Assembly (NCBI GenBank): GCA_905250115.1
Contig: CAJNOI010000162.1
Location: 124,001-188,000 of the forward strand
From: Adineta steineri
Lineage: Eukaryota > Rotifera > Eurotatoria > Adinetida > Adinetidae
Length of the DNA: 64,000 nt
Direction of reading: 5' to 3'
How positions within the stretch are numbered: the stretch's first letter is position 1; each line of letters begins with the position of its first letter. Under the pieces are notes generated by a model, which was not told the origin of the DNA, searched no databases, and saw only the letters and a list, made by a program, of their open reading frames with translations. Of the stretch, positions 11,772 to 23,240 are shown piece after piece. The position numbers were made by a program, and so were the translations under genes.

Positions 11772-13254
11772 ATGGCATGTAGACAAAAGTCCAACTGGTC
11801 CGCAGATCCAGTACCAATTAAACGTCAAAGTTATTCTTTGATTAAACGCAATGCTTGGGCAGATGATGATGATAATGATCGGTAAGTACAATATCAATTT
11901 CATGATGGTTATATATCTTTATTTTAATAATAGAATTCTTCAGAATAAGAGAAACCCTACCTGGCATTGGTGTTTTAGATGGTGTATTGTTGGATCATTA
12001 CTCGTTGGAATAGGTTTAGCAATTGTACTTACATTCTGGTTGACCTCAAAAACAACAGCAACAGAGACATTAAGTATGTAATAATGATAATTATTGATTT
12101 TCTTAATTAATTAAAAAATCACCATCAATTAGACAACGAACTATTATAAATTAATATTTAATTGAAAATATTGTGTATATCATTCTAATATTACCTATTT
12201 TGTTTTCATGCATAAATACAGTTAGTTATATTCAAAACTTCAGATTTGTATAAAGAATTTGATCAAACAAAAATATTCAGACTGTGATTTGATCCAAGTA
12301 TAGGAGTGATTAGATGATAGTTATAATACTCACATTGACATCCTCAACATAAAACGTACATAGAGAGAAGTTCTTTTTTATAAATATTAAATGCATCTTT
12401 CTAGTTGTAGAAACATCAACCTCAATTGTCACTTCATCAACAATAGGTATGATATGAATTCATAAGATAAATTAGACATGTTAACATAGGTGCATGAATA
12501 CGGATACAACTTATATCAATGTATCTGTATTCATGCACCCCTCTCCCTTAGTGTATATTCAATTTTGATTTCTAAATAGTGATGTTAATAACTTGAATCG
12601 AGATTTACAATTGTAGATTAATCATAAGTTTGTATCTTTTCAAGCTCAGAAGTTATATCGATTTTACTTGTTGCTCCTATCTAATTTCTAAAACATTTGA
12701 CGAAAACAAAATCATGTTTTCCAAATCTTTATTATACAGTTCAATGTGCCTTGATCTCTTCTTTTCAGCCATGAAAACCATAGATCTCTAGCACACTCCC
12801 TTCAGTATTATAAGTATTTTTATCATTATACTAAGATTGTTAATCGATCGGTCTTCGCCGGTTGCATCATCCAATTGCTAATGATTTGTGAGCAGTATCA
12901 TAAAGAAAGCATGAGAGCAAATCATTCATTTCTAAGAGAAATTTTTGACAAGTGTTGGTGATTGATAAAGAATCATTAAGAAATTTTAATGAATGCTAGA
13001 ATCATGTTGTTTTATTCCTCGTTTGCTAACTTCAGACAATGAAAAATTTTTGTCCTGAAAACACAGAAGACTTTTCACTTCTTTCAAAATATATTACGAA
13101 GTTGTTTTGATGTCATTTGATATAATCTGATGCCCTTTCTTTATCGCAAATATATGATCTCTAATTGTAATTTATCATTTCGTACTTTCTAGCCTCGACA
13201 GAAAGGCACACAACAACAACCACTATAACGACAACAACAACCACTATAACGACG

Positions 13255-13302
<48 letters not shown>

Positions 13303-13312
13303 ACGACAACAA

Positions 13313-13343
<31 letters not shown>

Positions 13344-13927
13344 AACGACAGTGGTGACAACAAGTAAGTTTTCGAACGTATGATTATTCTTTTGTATTAA
13401 ATGTTATTTCACTCTCGATAGCACCAACATGCGGCACTTTTCCTACCAATCCACCAGGCCAGGTTTTGCATTATTTCCCTAAAAGTGGTTCAAATTTCCC
13501 GCTCATGACATATACAAAATACACTTCTACTTTCACGGCAAATAGTACCTTAGCAACTCTATCATTTATTATAATGGGTGAGGGTGGAGGAGGTGCCGAT
13601 CACTACTGGCTATTAGACGAAGTATCTGTGAATCATACAAATGCAAACGCAGATGTTCTAATTAATGGTGGATTTGAAACAGGAAATTTAAATGGCTGGA
13701 CACAGTTTTGTAACACGACTGTCAATTGTGTTGCTGGTTATTATACGCATACGGTAACAAATTCATGTTATACAGGAACATACTGCGTTTACGATTCATG
13801 TAAAAATACTGATTATCTAGAACAATCGTTTTCTACTGTAGTAGGAGATTACTATATAATATCATATTATCTGAGAAACGGTAATAATGACGCAGGACCT
13901 ATAGCAATGTATGTCACATTAACTTAA
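11772..13927 (+). CDS. Thr-stalk single-pass membrane protein A
   Basis: Exons: 11772-11881, 11934-12073, 12405-12446, 13193-13363, 13422-13927, all GT-AG and in phase; 322 residues. Order: a cytosolic tail ending in DDDDNDR, one membrane span (WCIVGSLLVGIGLAIVLTFW), a Thr-rich stalk encoded by ACA/ACG repeats (exon 4, about 57 residues), then a C-terminal domain of about 165 residues with GGFETGNLNGW, paired Cys and YCVYDSC. This domain looks like a beta-sandwich, galactose-binding or CBM-like fold. The topology suggests a type II protein with a heavily O-glycosylated stalk carrying a ligand-binding head outside the cell. Paralogues B and C lie at 34861-37130 and 39563-40159. The function is unknown. 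Confidence 0.75.
12489..12539. repeat. 20-bp inverted repeat in gene A intron
   Basis: GGTGCATGAATACGGATACA and its near-complement (19 of 20) are separated by 11 bases, so the intron RNA can form a stable hairpin. It lies in the intron after exon 3. Confidence 0.6.
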
Positions 13928-14579
13928 CCGAGATGACTTATATTAACGAAATGACATTGATAAACACTATCGCTTTTCTGCTTTTTTTTAGTTTTATGCG
14001 CATTACTTGTGTGACTTCAAACTTTTCATAAAAAGAAATCTTCTCGTTTTTTACAAAACAGATCTGTAACAATCCAATATTATTTACCTTATCATTTTTT
14101 TTCTAACATTTGTTCCGTCTATAAATAAATACTAGTATCTTCTTCACCCATAAATAATATTTATCTCTCTTTTAATATATGTACATGATTATCTTATACT
14201 TATCATTTCTTTTTTAGTGATGCAGTGTCTATTTTTGCTTCTTTTCATATACGGACTTGAATCTTTGATGTTTTTCTTTTGTATCCAAACTCTATAATCT
14301 CTTTTCTCTTACAAATTTGTCTTTACTTCTTCTATGTATCTATTTTTGGATTTGCTGGATTCTTTTTGAACGAAATAAGGTATAAGAGATGGAAAAAATG
14401 TTGTAACGTTGCGATTTTGGATATACAAATAAAACATACATATTGTTTCTTTTAATAGTATCTTATACAATATCAAAGATTGTAACAGTGTGATAAAACT
14501 GTTAACATAGAAAGATGGAAGTGAGGATGTAAGAATGAGTTCTCTAATATCCAAACCAAGATGTATTCAATGATATTTT

Positions 14580-14897
14580 TCTTTATCGTCCAGGAATCAG
14601 TTCTCATTATAAACTAGTAAAATTCAAGAAAATTTTTTTTATTACTCAATTTATTATAGCCAACAAATTCGAAATGATTGAAGAGATACTGATCTTGTTG
14701 TAACATTACTTAATCGTGTTTTAATAACGTGATATTCATAATCATAATACTAGAGCGTCTCTAGAGGATGGATCTGGGTGAGTAAAGAATAAACTACATT
14801 CACACTTTTATATCACACGTAGATCAATGTAAATTTAGAATTTAATTCATGAATATTTATTTAATAAAAAAGATATTTAAAACATAAATAGAAATAA
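14580..14897. other. 3' flank of the VWA gene, inverted copy
   Basis: Matches the region after the intact VWA gene (32388-32690) in reverse complement. It includes a TTCTTTACTCACCCAGATCC-type segment. No gene is present. 13928-14580 is the shared 3' flank of gene A and shows no coding sequence. Confidence 0.6.
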
Positions 14898-15145
14898 TTA
14901 ATTTCCGTAATCAATTAATTTATTCAAGATCTTCATTTCTTGTTCCAGATCTTTATCATTGAGTTCAGTTATCCCTGATTGAAAATAGTTTCGAAATATT
15001 TTGAATTGTTCTCGAAATTGATTTGATACAATTAATGGCGTCGATTGTCGTTCCCAATCACTTAATTTCTCAACATTTCGCTCATTTAAATCAAATAAAA
15101 ATTTTCTTTTATTATATTTCTGTTCACGTTCATGATTAATAGAAT
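14898..15145 (-). pseudogene. Truncated copy of the VWA gene C-terminus
   Basis: Reading minus, the sequence encodes the last 80 or so residues of the ubiquitin-VWA protein at 30266-32387 (SDWERQSTPLIVSNQFRE, ELNDKDLEQEMKILNKLIDY), including the stop at 14898. Homology stops abruptly at 15145, in the middle of that protein's coding sequence. No start, ubiquitin part or VWA domain is present. It marks the breakpoint of the inverted duplication. Confidence 0.8.
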
Positions 15146-16046
15146 TATTTCTAAATATTAAGAATTAAAATTATCTGATTAAACAGAAATATTTTATAAT
15201 TTTACAACTAAAATAATTCAATACAATAGTCTTTTTTTCAAGATTATATAAAATGTGTTTATAGTTCATTGTTTAACATTGAAAAGAGGACGTCTAATCT
15301 CATCTTTGAAAAAAATCTGAAAAGAAACTTATGTTAAAAATGAGCATATTATATAAAAGCTTAAGTTATATACTAAATTTATAATAGATAAAATTATCTT
15401 TATGATTTATTTTCTCAGCTATAAATACCAGATTAATTCTTCTTAATAATTAATTTAAATTATTTGTTATTGATATTTTTTTAACAAGAAATAAAAATAT
15501 GATCATATACATTATGTTTATCTAATTCAATAGAAAAATGAATAGTTGAAAATATAATATTTATAGAAAAAAGAAATCTAACAATAAGTCAAATTACGAA
15601 TATAAGTATAATTATTAAATTCATTTCAAATATTTTATTTTTATTTTTATTTTATTTTGTCATTGAAAATTTTATCACTAGAACTGTTATAGAAATATTT
15701 CTTAAAGGAAAAAAGATTTATTTTTCTTCTAATAAATTAAGATATTTATTCATAAAATCTTCTATTATTTTATTTTTCTTATTAAATCTAATATTATTTA
15801 TTCATTTTTTTTGTTTCAATTATTTATCATTGATATTTGCATAAAACTTACTATTCTCAAGGAAAATATTTTTAACTATTTATGATACGCGATAATTTTA
15901 TCTTTTTATATTTGTCAAATAATAGTAATAATATATAGGAAATAAAAGAAAAAGAATAAAGAAAAAAGAATAGAAAGGAAATGGAAAGAAAGAAAAAGGT
16001 AAATGATGGATGGATTAGAGTCCGTCACAATATATATCGCATTTGT
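15146..16046. other. Very AT-rich stretch, no gene seen
   Basis: About 900 bp of A/T runs with no coding sequence or repeat ends that can be defended. The match to arm 2 of the inverted duplication has ended. Confidence 0.4.
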
Positions 16047-16298
16047 TCATCTAAATAACGAAAAAGTTTTAACCGAACGAGTAATTGTTATTTTCTTACT
16101 TAATATTCGTTTCAAATCTTGATACAGTTCTGTCGAAATCTTTATCTCTTGATTTTTAGTAAATATGTCAATATTAATTGATTCTAAATCTTTGTTGATA
16201 ACTCGTATTGCATCTTTAGTTTCGCATTCCAGTAGTTTTAGGTTACATATCTTTTTTAAAACATCCAACTGATCTTTATCATGAACTAAAAGTAACAA
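16047..16298 (-). CDS. Hypothetical coiled-coil fragment
   Basis: An open frame of about 83 residues, charged and probably helical. It resembles the fragment at 17518-17919: both share a KL-x-(E/Q)-CE segment, an N-x-DL-x-S-x-x-IDIF core and a terminal SKK/SKI. Two diverged copies in opposite orientation suggest exons of one unknown family. The true start and flanking exons were not found. The family is not recognised. Confidence 0.3.
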   Translation of the reverse strand: MLLLVHDKDQLDVLKKICNLKLLECETKDAIRVINKDLESINIDIFTKNQEIKISTELYQDLKRILSKKITITRSVKTFSLFR

Positions 16299-16499
16299 CT
16301 TATCATTGTGTTAGTTAGCTAAATAAAGAAAAGAAATTATACGTAATCATCGACTTTCTTCTTACTTTGGTATATGTATTCATGATCTTGGTATTCTTAT
16401 TTGATGCCATTTACTATTTTTTTTTTCGAAAAAAGTTAAACCAATATAATATATTGATCTAAAACAAAATATTCAGATTAATCCCATGTCGATAATTCC

Positions 16500-16635
16500 G
16501 AACGTCGTTTTAGGCATGAAACGGCTAAATTCGTGCACGAAACGGCCGTGAACGGATGTCGTTTATCGCCGTTTAACACCGTAATCCGTATACCCAGATT
16601 TGTATATATAGTTTCATGCCTAAAACACGACGTTC
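16500..16635. mobile_element. 136-bp palindromic MITE-like element
   Basis: Ends 16500-16522 and 16611-16635 are inverted copies, GAACGTCGT then TTTAGGCATGAAAC, differing by a 2-base indel. The interior repeats AACGGC-like units and is much more GC-rich than its surroundings. No target duplication was identified. 16640-16800 is also GC-richer, with scattered CCGTAT. Confidence 0.55.
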
Positions 16636-17424
16636 TTTTGACGTTTGATACATGAGAGTACTCAGGTCCATTAAAACGGAGTCGATTACGATCCGAAAAA
16701 GATCGATAAATGGTGCAATAACGGAATCTTTAAAGCCGTATACGGTTAAAATATGAACCCTTTTCAGTCCATATCTGGCCGTATGATCTGAATAGACAGC
16801 AACTTTCTGTGATCATCACCCACGCCTTCCCTACCTCACTCCTGTCTGTCATCCTAGTGTAACTAAATACTTACCATTTAATCTATTGTTATAGATAATC
16901 TAAAAATTAAAAAAAAAGAATTTAAACAAGTAACGCTCATCCGATGGATTCGCTGGCTCTTTTCTGAAAGAAAACTTCCTATGATTATCTTTAAAAATAA
17001 TTTTGATTTTCATTATATATTAAGAAAGGAAATTTGGACAGGATCTACTTATCATGAAATCTTAAACGAACATGTTTTATTTTTAATTTGAAGAAGACAC
17101 AATCATTCGCAGCCGTACGTTTTATTTTTTGAAAGACTGACCTAATTCAAATAGTTTTAGGAGTTGTGCTGCCACATATTTGAGACTTTTTACACTTTTA
17201 AAATGTTCTCGGCTAAGCAACCTTAATATTCCTCAATAATCAGAAAAATTAATGTCATGAAAAAACTTGATTGTCTTTCCAAAGTGTATGGCCTAAAATG
17301 ATTCCCTAAACATCTACTGTATAAACGTTTTACCATTTTCAAAAATAGAACTTAAACTCGAGTTCATTGTCCTCGATCACGTCTAACCAATTTCATTACC
17401 GATATCTGACCATATTTAATTGTT

Positions 17425-17500
17425 CTTGAGGGTGTGGATGTGGGTGTGAGTGCTGTTCTTTTTTCACGTCTAAACTCATAATCACACCCACACCCTCAAG
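17425..17500. repeat. Telomere-like palindrome
   Basis: CTTGAGGGTGTGGATGTGGG, a spacer containing TTCTTTTTTCACGTC, then CACACCCACACCCTCAAG. The terminal 11 bases pair perfectly. It abuts the coiled-coil fragment that starts just after it. Confidence 0.8.
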
Positions 17501-17517
17501 AGCTTACATTCGATCAA

Positions 17518-17919
17518 TTGTTCCTGAAGTTACAAGAAAAAGAACATAGTGAAATATCTGTTAAACAACTGGAAATCAAATTGATTCAATGTGAAAATCC
17601 AGTTGAATTACAAAGTCTGAACAATGATTTGATTTCTTCAAAAATAGATATATTTAACGCAGAAGAAATAATCAAGAGAACTTTTCAGTTCTATTTAGAA
17701 TTTAAAGAAGATTTTAGTAAGATCCAAAAAATTACTATTTATAATTATTTTAATTCTTTATTTTTTGGAAAAGATAATGAAAAAGTTGGAATAAATTTCA
17801 GTCTTTTTTTTAAGTCATTTTTCTTAGTAAACATTGTGCCAACAGAAGTGATGAACGTCCTTTTAAATGATACCCTTTATATCGTTTTCATCTTTCTCCT
17901 TCCCTTTCCTTTTTTTTAG
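17518..17919 (+). CDS. Hypothetical coiled-coil fragment, 5' side abuts telomere-like palindrome
   Basis: A frame of about 133 residues without a clear ATG. Residues 1-70 are helical and charged and resemble the fragment at 16047-16298. The remainder is hydrophobic AT-rich sequence that may be non-coding. Homology-like sequence begins within about 20 bases of the palindrome at 17425-17500, so the gene may be truncated there. Family unknown. Confidence 0.3.
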   Translation: MFLKLQEKEHSEISVKQLEIKLIQCENPVELQSLNNDLISSKIDIFNAEEIIKRTFQFYLEFKEDFSKIQKITIYNYFNSLFFGKDNEKVGINFSLFFKSFFLVNIVPTEVMNVLLNDTLYIVFIFLLPFPFF

Positions 17920-19319
17920 CTAGTTCTATCGTTTCATGTTCTCCCTTTCTCTCTCTAGTATATAAACCGGTGTTGTATGTTAAATAGTTACATTTGGATG
18001 TAGTATTTAGTCGAATAAACATCGTGCTTTAATGCACTATAACTATGTCTCTCCATTTGTCATAATGATGAGTATGCACCTGTAGCTCATTTATATCAAT
18101 ACCCAACCAGTGGTAGAGCTGCATATTCCATATTTTCCTTTACAAACATACTTGCGAAAGAAGAAAAACAAGAAAAAGTCTTTTTATTAATAAAAATTTA
18201 TCTTTCAATAACTAGTTGTTTTTGTTTTATATTTTTAATATTCTTTTTTTCTTAACGTATAACTTTTTTCAAATTGTAGATAAATATGCATCAAATATTT
18301 GTATTTATTAGAAGAATCTTTCATATTATTTTAAAAAATCTATCATCTTAGATTGATATAGAAAAAGTTTTCTTTGTTTATATATTTCTAGAAAAAGATT
18401 ATGTAGTCCTTTCCTCTTTGATTATTTCGATTTTCAATAATAGTTTTCTATTAATTTTACTTCCAAGAAAAAGTTTTAATAGTTTTCCAAAAGAAATATT
18501 TTTTTAGAACTTTTACCTCTGCCTATTTACTTTTTCCAATATTCAGCAATTAGTACACTGTAAAAATTATATTATATTATGTAAATGCTTTTTTTTCTTC
18601 TCTATCTGGACATATTAATGTTTATATTTACTCATAGAAAATCATTCTCTCTATATATATAGGATGAATAATTGGTTAGCGGTAGAAATAGCCATAGTAA
18701 ATAATAAACAAAAAAGGATGTGGGTGTGGATGAGCACATATTATATGATAACTAACCCACATCCTCAAGATTATTCATCGTGTCCGCATCCTCAACAATA
18801 TAAATTCTATCATCCTCATTATCAACATAAATACCATCAGGAAAATTTAGTTGATTAGATTTATTTCCTCGTCCATTTTCCTCCAATAACAGTCGATGCA
18901 TTCTGCTTCCATTTTGTATTGTTATCAATGATAACAGAATGAATCAATTGTTCTATAAAAGATTTAAAAAAAACATTTCAATTATTTTCTTTTTTTTCTA
19001 TCTAAAAATTGTCTTTTTTCCAATAAAGCATATTTTATTTTATTAAACACAATATTTCGATATCACTACATACACATCACAATAAGAAGGTATGTGTGGA
19101 TATAAATGGATAAACTATGAGTTCAATGATCTTTTCGATATAATTCTCTAGAAGTATAATACATGGCTACTGGCAATTGAAAATTAAACTAATTAATATC
19201 ATCATTCAAATGATATATCTAAAACTCAATAAAGAAAAACTCCTGTTCTAAAAAAACATAACACTTATTGTTGTTCTATTAGGGTTAACTTCTATAAACC
19301 AAAATATGCAAAAAGAAAA
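17920..19319. other. AT-rich stretch with one telomere-like palindrome
   Basis: No gene recognised. At 18715-18769 lies AGGATGTGGGTGTGGATG, a spacer, then ACCCACATCCTCAAG, a member of the telomere-like palindrome family. The His/Pro-rich frame over it is a repeat artefact. Confidence 0.5.
18715..18769. repeat. Telomere-like palindrome
   Basis: G-rich arm AGGATGTGGGTGTGGAT and C-rich arm ACCCACATCCTCAAG around an AT spacer of about 24 bases. Confidence 0.7.
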
Positions 19320-20250
19320 CAAAAGATGATTCTTTTTTTTTATTTAATACATCACTCTATCAGGTTTGACTCTGTTATTGATGTTCATAGTTGTGTTTTT
19401 CTATCTAAACTTGAATATTTTTAAAATCTAAAATCAATAAAACTCTTCTTTTCTTAAAAATAAATCTACGCATTGTCTCATTGAATATTGTTTTTGTATT
19501 TATGTTATTTGATATGTTTTATTAATTCATCAATCTAAAACGAAATAAAACAATTTTTGTAAATGTTTTCATGTATTTCTACATGAGTTAAATAATCACT
19601 TTAAAATATTATGACATTTGGAACGAAAAAGTTCTATATCAACAGAAAAATGAATCATACTTCCTTTTTTGAAAAGTTAGTTTTAAATAAACTATTGACA
19701 GATGTGAGTTTTGATTTTGTGTTAATGTAAAATCTCTCTTGAATAATATTTATTTTGATTATTTACAGGAATATAAAAAGAGAAAATCATGGAATGACGG
19801 CAAATGTTTCATAAAATACATTAAAAAAGAATAAAATATTTATTGTCGGAAATGTTTTGTATTTAATACAATCAACGCGACTCTTTTTGTTTTTTGAAAA
19901 ACTATTCCAGATGTTCATTTTCATGATCACTTAACACTTCTGAAAAAAGTTCATTTAATGACGTCTTCACAATCTTCTGTTGATTATTTATCATGTTCTT
20001 CTTTACATTGATAGATAATGAATTATTTTTGCACTGAACAGATAAATGACTAAAATTATTTGTTTCTTCTACACGTTCATAGCCAGCATATATAAGATAT
20101 GGAAAGAAAATTTCTAGTCTTTTCTTATCTCTATTCTTTTTGTGTATAGAAGTGACTTGATTTCGTTGAATGATATTTTTGATCGAATGTGCATAGAATC
20201 TGGAAGGTCCAATGGAGAACTTAATAATAATCAAGAAGAGTTAGCAATAT
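19320..20250. repeat. Direct repeat, copy 1
   Basis: Matches 22380-23240 in the same orientation. The best stretch, about 19740-20040 against 22745-23040, is nearly identical; the rest is diverged. Copy 1 has about 65 extra bases near 20102-20165. Each copy carries a minus-strand frame ending in SEVLSDHENEHLE. Confidence 0.7.
19902..20234 (-). CDS. Hypothetical protein fragment (3' exon?), copy 1
   Basis: An open frame of 110 residues ending in SEVLSDHENEHLE. The last 50 residues are almost identical to those at 22929-23150, with mostly silent or conservative change, which argues the segment is or was coding. It is probably a terminal exon of a gene whose upstream part may be the membrane-span fragment at 21063-21281. 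Function not recognised. Confidence 0.35.
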   Translation of the reverse strand: MIIIKFSIGPSRFYAHSIKNIIQRNQVTSIHKKNRDKKRLEIFFPYLIYAGYERVEETNNFSHLSVQCKNNSLSINVKKNMINNQQKIVKTSLNELFSEVLSDHENEHLE

Positions 20251-20341
20251 TCGATGTCAATAGTAGTAACGTTGGTGTTTGTGCAGGAGTCTGTCGAGTA
20301 TACAGATTTGTGAGAAGAATTGTGTTTTTAAAGAAGTAATA

Positions 20342-20403
20342 GACGGTGTCGGTGTGATATTATAGCAATCTTTCATGTGTATCCACACTCACACACCCTC
20401 AAA
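20342..20403. repeat. Telomere-like palindrome, diverged
   Basis: GACGGTGTCGGTGTGA, a spacer, then CCACACTCACACACCCTCAAA. The arms are imperfect. Confidence 0.55.
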
Positions 20404-21062
20404 AAGTATGAAACACGAAAAGTAATAAACTGTCACAGTCGTATTATCAATAAGAAATGTTTTACAAGATGAAGTCACGGATAAGTGTAATGTGAATTCA
20501 ATATATTCAATAACAATATGCATATCACTCATACTCACATTCTCAGAATAAATTCATCAACTTTAAGATATTATTAATGATAGTTTTATTTTGAAGTATT
20601 TATGAATAAATATTTTTAATTTGAAAAAGCAATATATGCTGCAAACTACAATAGAAAATACTGTCATTTGCATGATGTTTGATATAGTTGTGCACTATTC
20701 AAGTGAGTATTACTGTTAGAAATATCATTAACAACGAAAGCATCACCATCCTGAGGATGTAGGTATGGATGAAAGTAATGGTATGGGGTGGATGAAGAAG
20801 TGAGAGTCAATATAGATGAAGGATCATTACAATACTACGTCTGAACTCTCAAACTAATTTATTTTTTATGAGTTATTTCAGATGAGAAACTAACTAGTTT
20901 GGATGGAAAAATGTTCACCAATAAGACTGTCTTTAATAGAACATTCACCAGCGGTGAAAGTACAGTAGATTTTGCAATTTGTGACGAAATAATATTAATA
21001 TAGGATATATGTCAGAGCTCACATTAATGTTATTATTATAGATAAATGATAGCTTGCACTCA
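20404..21062. other. Intergenic stretch, no gene seen
   Basis: Contains a one-sided, strongly diverged telomere-like tract near 20750-20805 (GAGGATGTAGGTATGGATG). No coding sequence recognised. Confidence 0.4.
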
Positions 21063-21281
21063 TCAGTACAAGTATGAAAAGTGTTTTAGTTTATATTTAA
21101 TAGATAGTGAAATTGACAAAATTCTGGGAGACGTATTGACGACATTATAAAGCCCACTAGTTTTAAAAAAATCATGCTGCTTGTTATTGTTGACGGCGAT
21201 AATAATGGTAATAGTGGTGATAATTATGATGATAACAAATAACGCTCGTCTAGTGATTCGGTCAGCTCTTTCTTGTAGCAA
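21063..21281 (-). CDS. Membrane-span fragment (possible exon)
   Basis: About 72 residues: basic ERADRITRRA followed by a span of some 20 Ile/Thr-rich residues. The basic-then-hydrophobic layout matches the start of the protein at 21514-22284. It may be a first exon of a related type II membrane protein whose tail is 19902-20234. No splice-verified model could be built. Confidence 0.25.
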   Translation of the reverse strand: MLQERADRITRRALFVIIIIITTITIIIAVNNNKQHDFFKTSGLYNVVNTSPRILSISLSIKYKLKHFSYLY

Positions 21282-21513
21282 TTCTCTTGTACAATCCTAC
21301 TGAGGTTTTTATTTGTATAACACGTAAAAACTGACCTCAGATTCGAGTTCTTTGACATTGATTATCTTTCAGTCAAACTTTTTGAGAAAGAATATTCTTT
21401 TTAATGATTTTATTTTACTTTTCGACCAATCAGTGACGTGCGGACATACACGCAAGCAAGGAAACAAACAAACAAACAAATAAACAAACAATTTATTTTT
21501 GCAAGAGTCTTCT

Positions 21514-22284
21514 CTAGCCTAGTGATGAAAGTAATGATGATAATAATGATTGTGATAATGATGATGATGAAAATAATAATGATAATGATGGTGATAATGA
21601 TAATAATAATGTTTTTTGTGATTCTGATATTGATGACTTTAATGATACGAATGATGGTGATCCTAATAATGGCATTAATGGCACTAATAATGATATATTT
21701 GGTGATGTTAATACTGATGTGAATGCTGTGCATTGTGGTGCTGACATTGATTTGAATAATGATGATAATGATGAAAATTGTGATTCCGACATTGATGATA
21801 ATAATGATGATAATGATTTTTTTTGTAATGATGATAATGCTGATACTAACGTTACTAATCTGGATAATTGTTCTGATGATAATAATTCAAATATTGATGA
21901 TAATGGTGGTAATGTTGATTCTGGTAATGTTAATTCTGGTAATGATAATATTAATGATGAGAATGATGAGAATTTTGATGGTGATAATGATGAGAATTGT
22001 GGTGATGATAATAACGATGATACTGATAATGATGATATTGCTATTTTTGTTGTTGTTGTTGTTGCTGTTATTGCTATAGACGATGACGTTGTCGTTGTTG
22101 TTGTTCTTGATGTTAATATTGATGTAAGTGTAGTCATCTCCATTATTGATGCTTTTTCTCTTTCAGTTTTCGTCAGCAAAAGAGTAGTTGTTGCGACAGC
22201 TGCAATTACAACAATACAAATAATGATAAATATTATCCAATTAAATTTTCTTGCTCGACGATGTTCATGTCTAGAATAATACAT
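21514..22284 (-). CDS. Type II membrane protein with Ser/Leu-repeat ectodomain
   Basis: A continuous frame of 256 residues. The N-terminus has HEHRRARKFN, then a membrane span (WIIFIIICIVVIAAVATTTLLL), then Thr-rich and long Ser-Leu-Ser-Ser repeats with occasional Pro. The repeats read as (GAT/AAT)n on the plus strand, so part of the length comes from microsatellite expansion. The opposite-strand Asp/Asn frame is the artefact, because only the minus reading has a start, a basic flank and a membrane span in order. It could be a cell-surface mucin-like protein. Function not recognised. Confidence 0.45.
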   Translation of the reverse strand: MYYSRHEHRRARKFNWIIFIIICIVVIAAVATTTLLLTKTEREKASIMEMTTLTSILTSRTTTTTTSSSIAITATTTTTKIAISSLSVSSLLSSPQFSSLSPSKFSSFSSLILSLPELTLPESTLPPLSSIFELLSSEQLSRLVTLVSALSSLQKKSLSSLLSSMSESQFSSLSSLFKSMSAPQCTAFTSVLTSPNISLLVPLMPLLGSPSFVSLKSSISESQKTLLLSLSPSLSLLFSSSSLSQSLLSSLLSSLG

Positions 22285-22379
22285 TCTTTTTTGGTGATTT
22301 ATTTTTATTCACAATATATACATACAATCTTCCTGATGGTATTGTACTAGGATTAATTACTATCGACTAAAATATTCAA

Positions 22380-23240
22380 AAATCCAATAAGACTATTTTC
22401 TCCCTATCTAATACATTACTTCGGCAGGTTCAATTCGGTTGATGGTGTACATAGTTGTTGTTTATCTGAGTTTGAATATTTATGAGATTTGATGTTTTAT
22501 TAATGCATCAACCTAAATTGAAAGAAAACAATTTCTAAATGAAGTTTTCATTTATTGTTATATGAGATTATTAGAAATAGTTTTGTATGAGTTGAATGAA
22601 AAATAAGTCTTCTCTTAAATAATCACTTTAAAATATTCTAACATTTGGAACAAAACAAATCCTACGTCAATAGAAAAATTTATTTTATTTCCTTTTTGAA
22701 AAGTTAGTTTTGAATAAACTATTGACAGATGTGAGTTGTTATTTTGTGTTAATGTTAAATCTTTGTTGAATAATATTTATTTTGGTTATTTACAGGAATA
22801 TAAAAAGAGAAAATCATGGAATGACGGCAAATGTTTCATAAAATACATTAAAAAAGAATAAAATATTTATTGTCGGAAATGTTTTGTATTTAATACAATC
22901 AACACGACTCTTTTTGTTTTTTGAAAAACTATTCCAGATGTTCATTTTCATGATCACTTAACACTTCTGAAAAAAGTTCATTTAATGACATCTTCACAAT
23001 CTTCTGTTGATTATTTATCATGTTCTTCTTTACATTGCTACATAATGAAACTTTTTTGTAGTCAATGGAATGATGACTAAAATTATTTGTTTCTTCTACA
23101 TGTTGATAGATAGTATATGTGAGATATGATGTTTTTGATCGAATAAGCACTGAATTTGAGAGTTCGAACGGAAAATTTAGTAATTATGAAGTAGAATGAG
23201 AATTTGATAAAGAATTGCTGAAGATTATGGATTCTTCACG
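22380..23240. repeat. Direct repeat, copy 2
   Basis: The second copy of 19320-20250, about 3 kb downstream in direct orientation; see copy 1. Confidence 0.7.
22929..23150 (-). CDS. Hypothetical protein fragment (3' exon?), copy 2
   Basis: 73 residues; the last 50 are nearly the same as the tail at 19902-20234. The upstream residues differ. Same interpretation and doubts as copy 1. Confidence 0.3.
   Translation of the reverse strand: MLIRSKTSYLTYTIYQHVEETNNFSHHSIDYKKVSLCSNVKKNMINNQQKIVKMSLNELFSEVLSDHENEHLE

Larger units (their letters stand above)
11345..15145 (+). repeat. Inverted segmental duplication, arm 1
   Basis: Contains Thr-stalk gene A and a minus-strand VWA gene tail. It matches, in reverse complement, 32148-37575. 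Matches include the 5' flank (the motif around ATTTCGTTTGATAGTATATCAA), all gene A exons except exon 3, the 3' flank and the VWA tail. Arm 2 has about 1.5 kb extra (about 32690-34200). The end at 15145 falls inside the VWA coding sequence. Confidence 0.7.

Noticed and set aside
21438-22279. Asp/Asn-rich and Met/Ile-rich proteins on the plus strand
   Set aside because: They are antisense readings of the (GAT/AAT)n repeat; the minus frame has a start, basic flank and membrane span.
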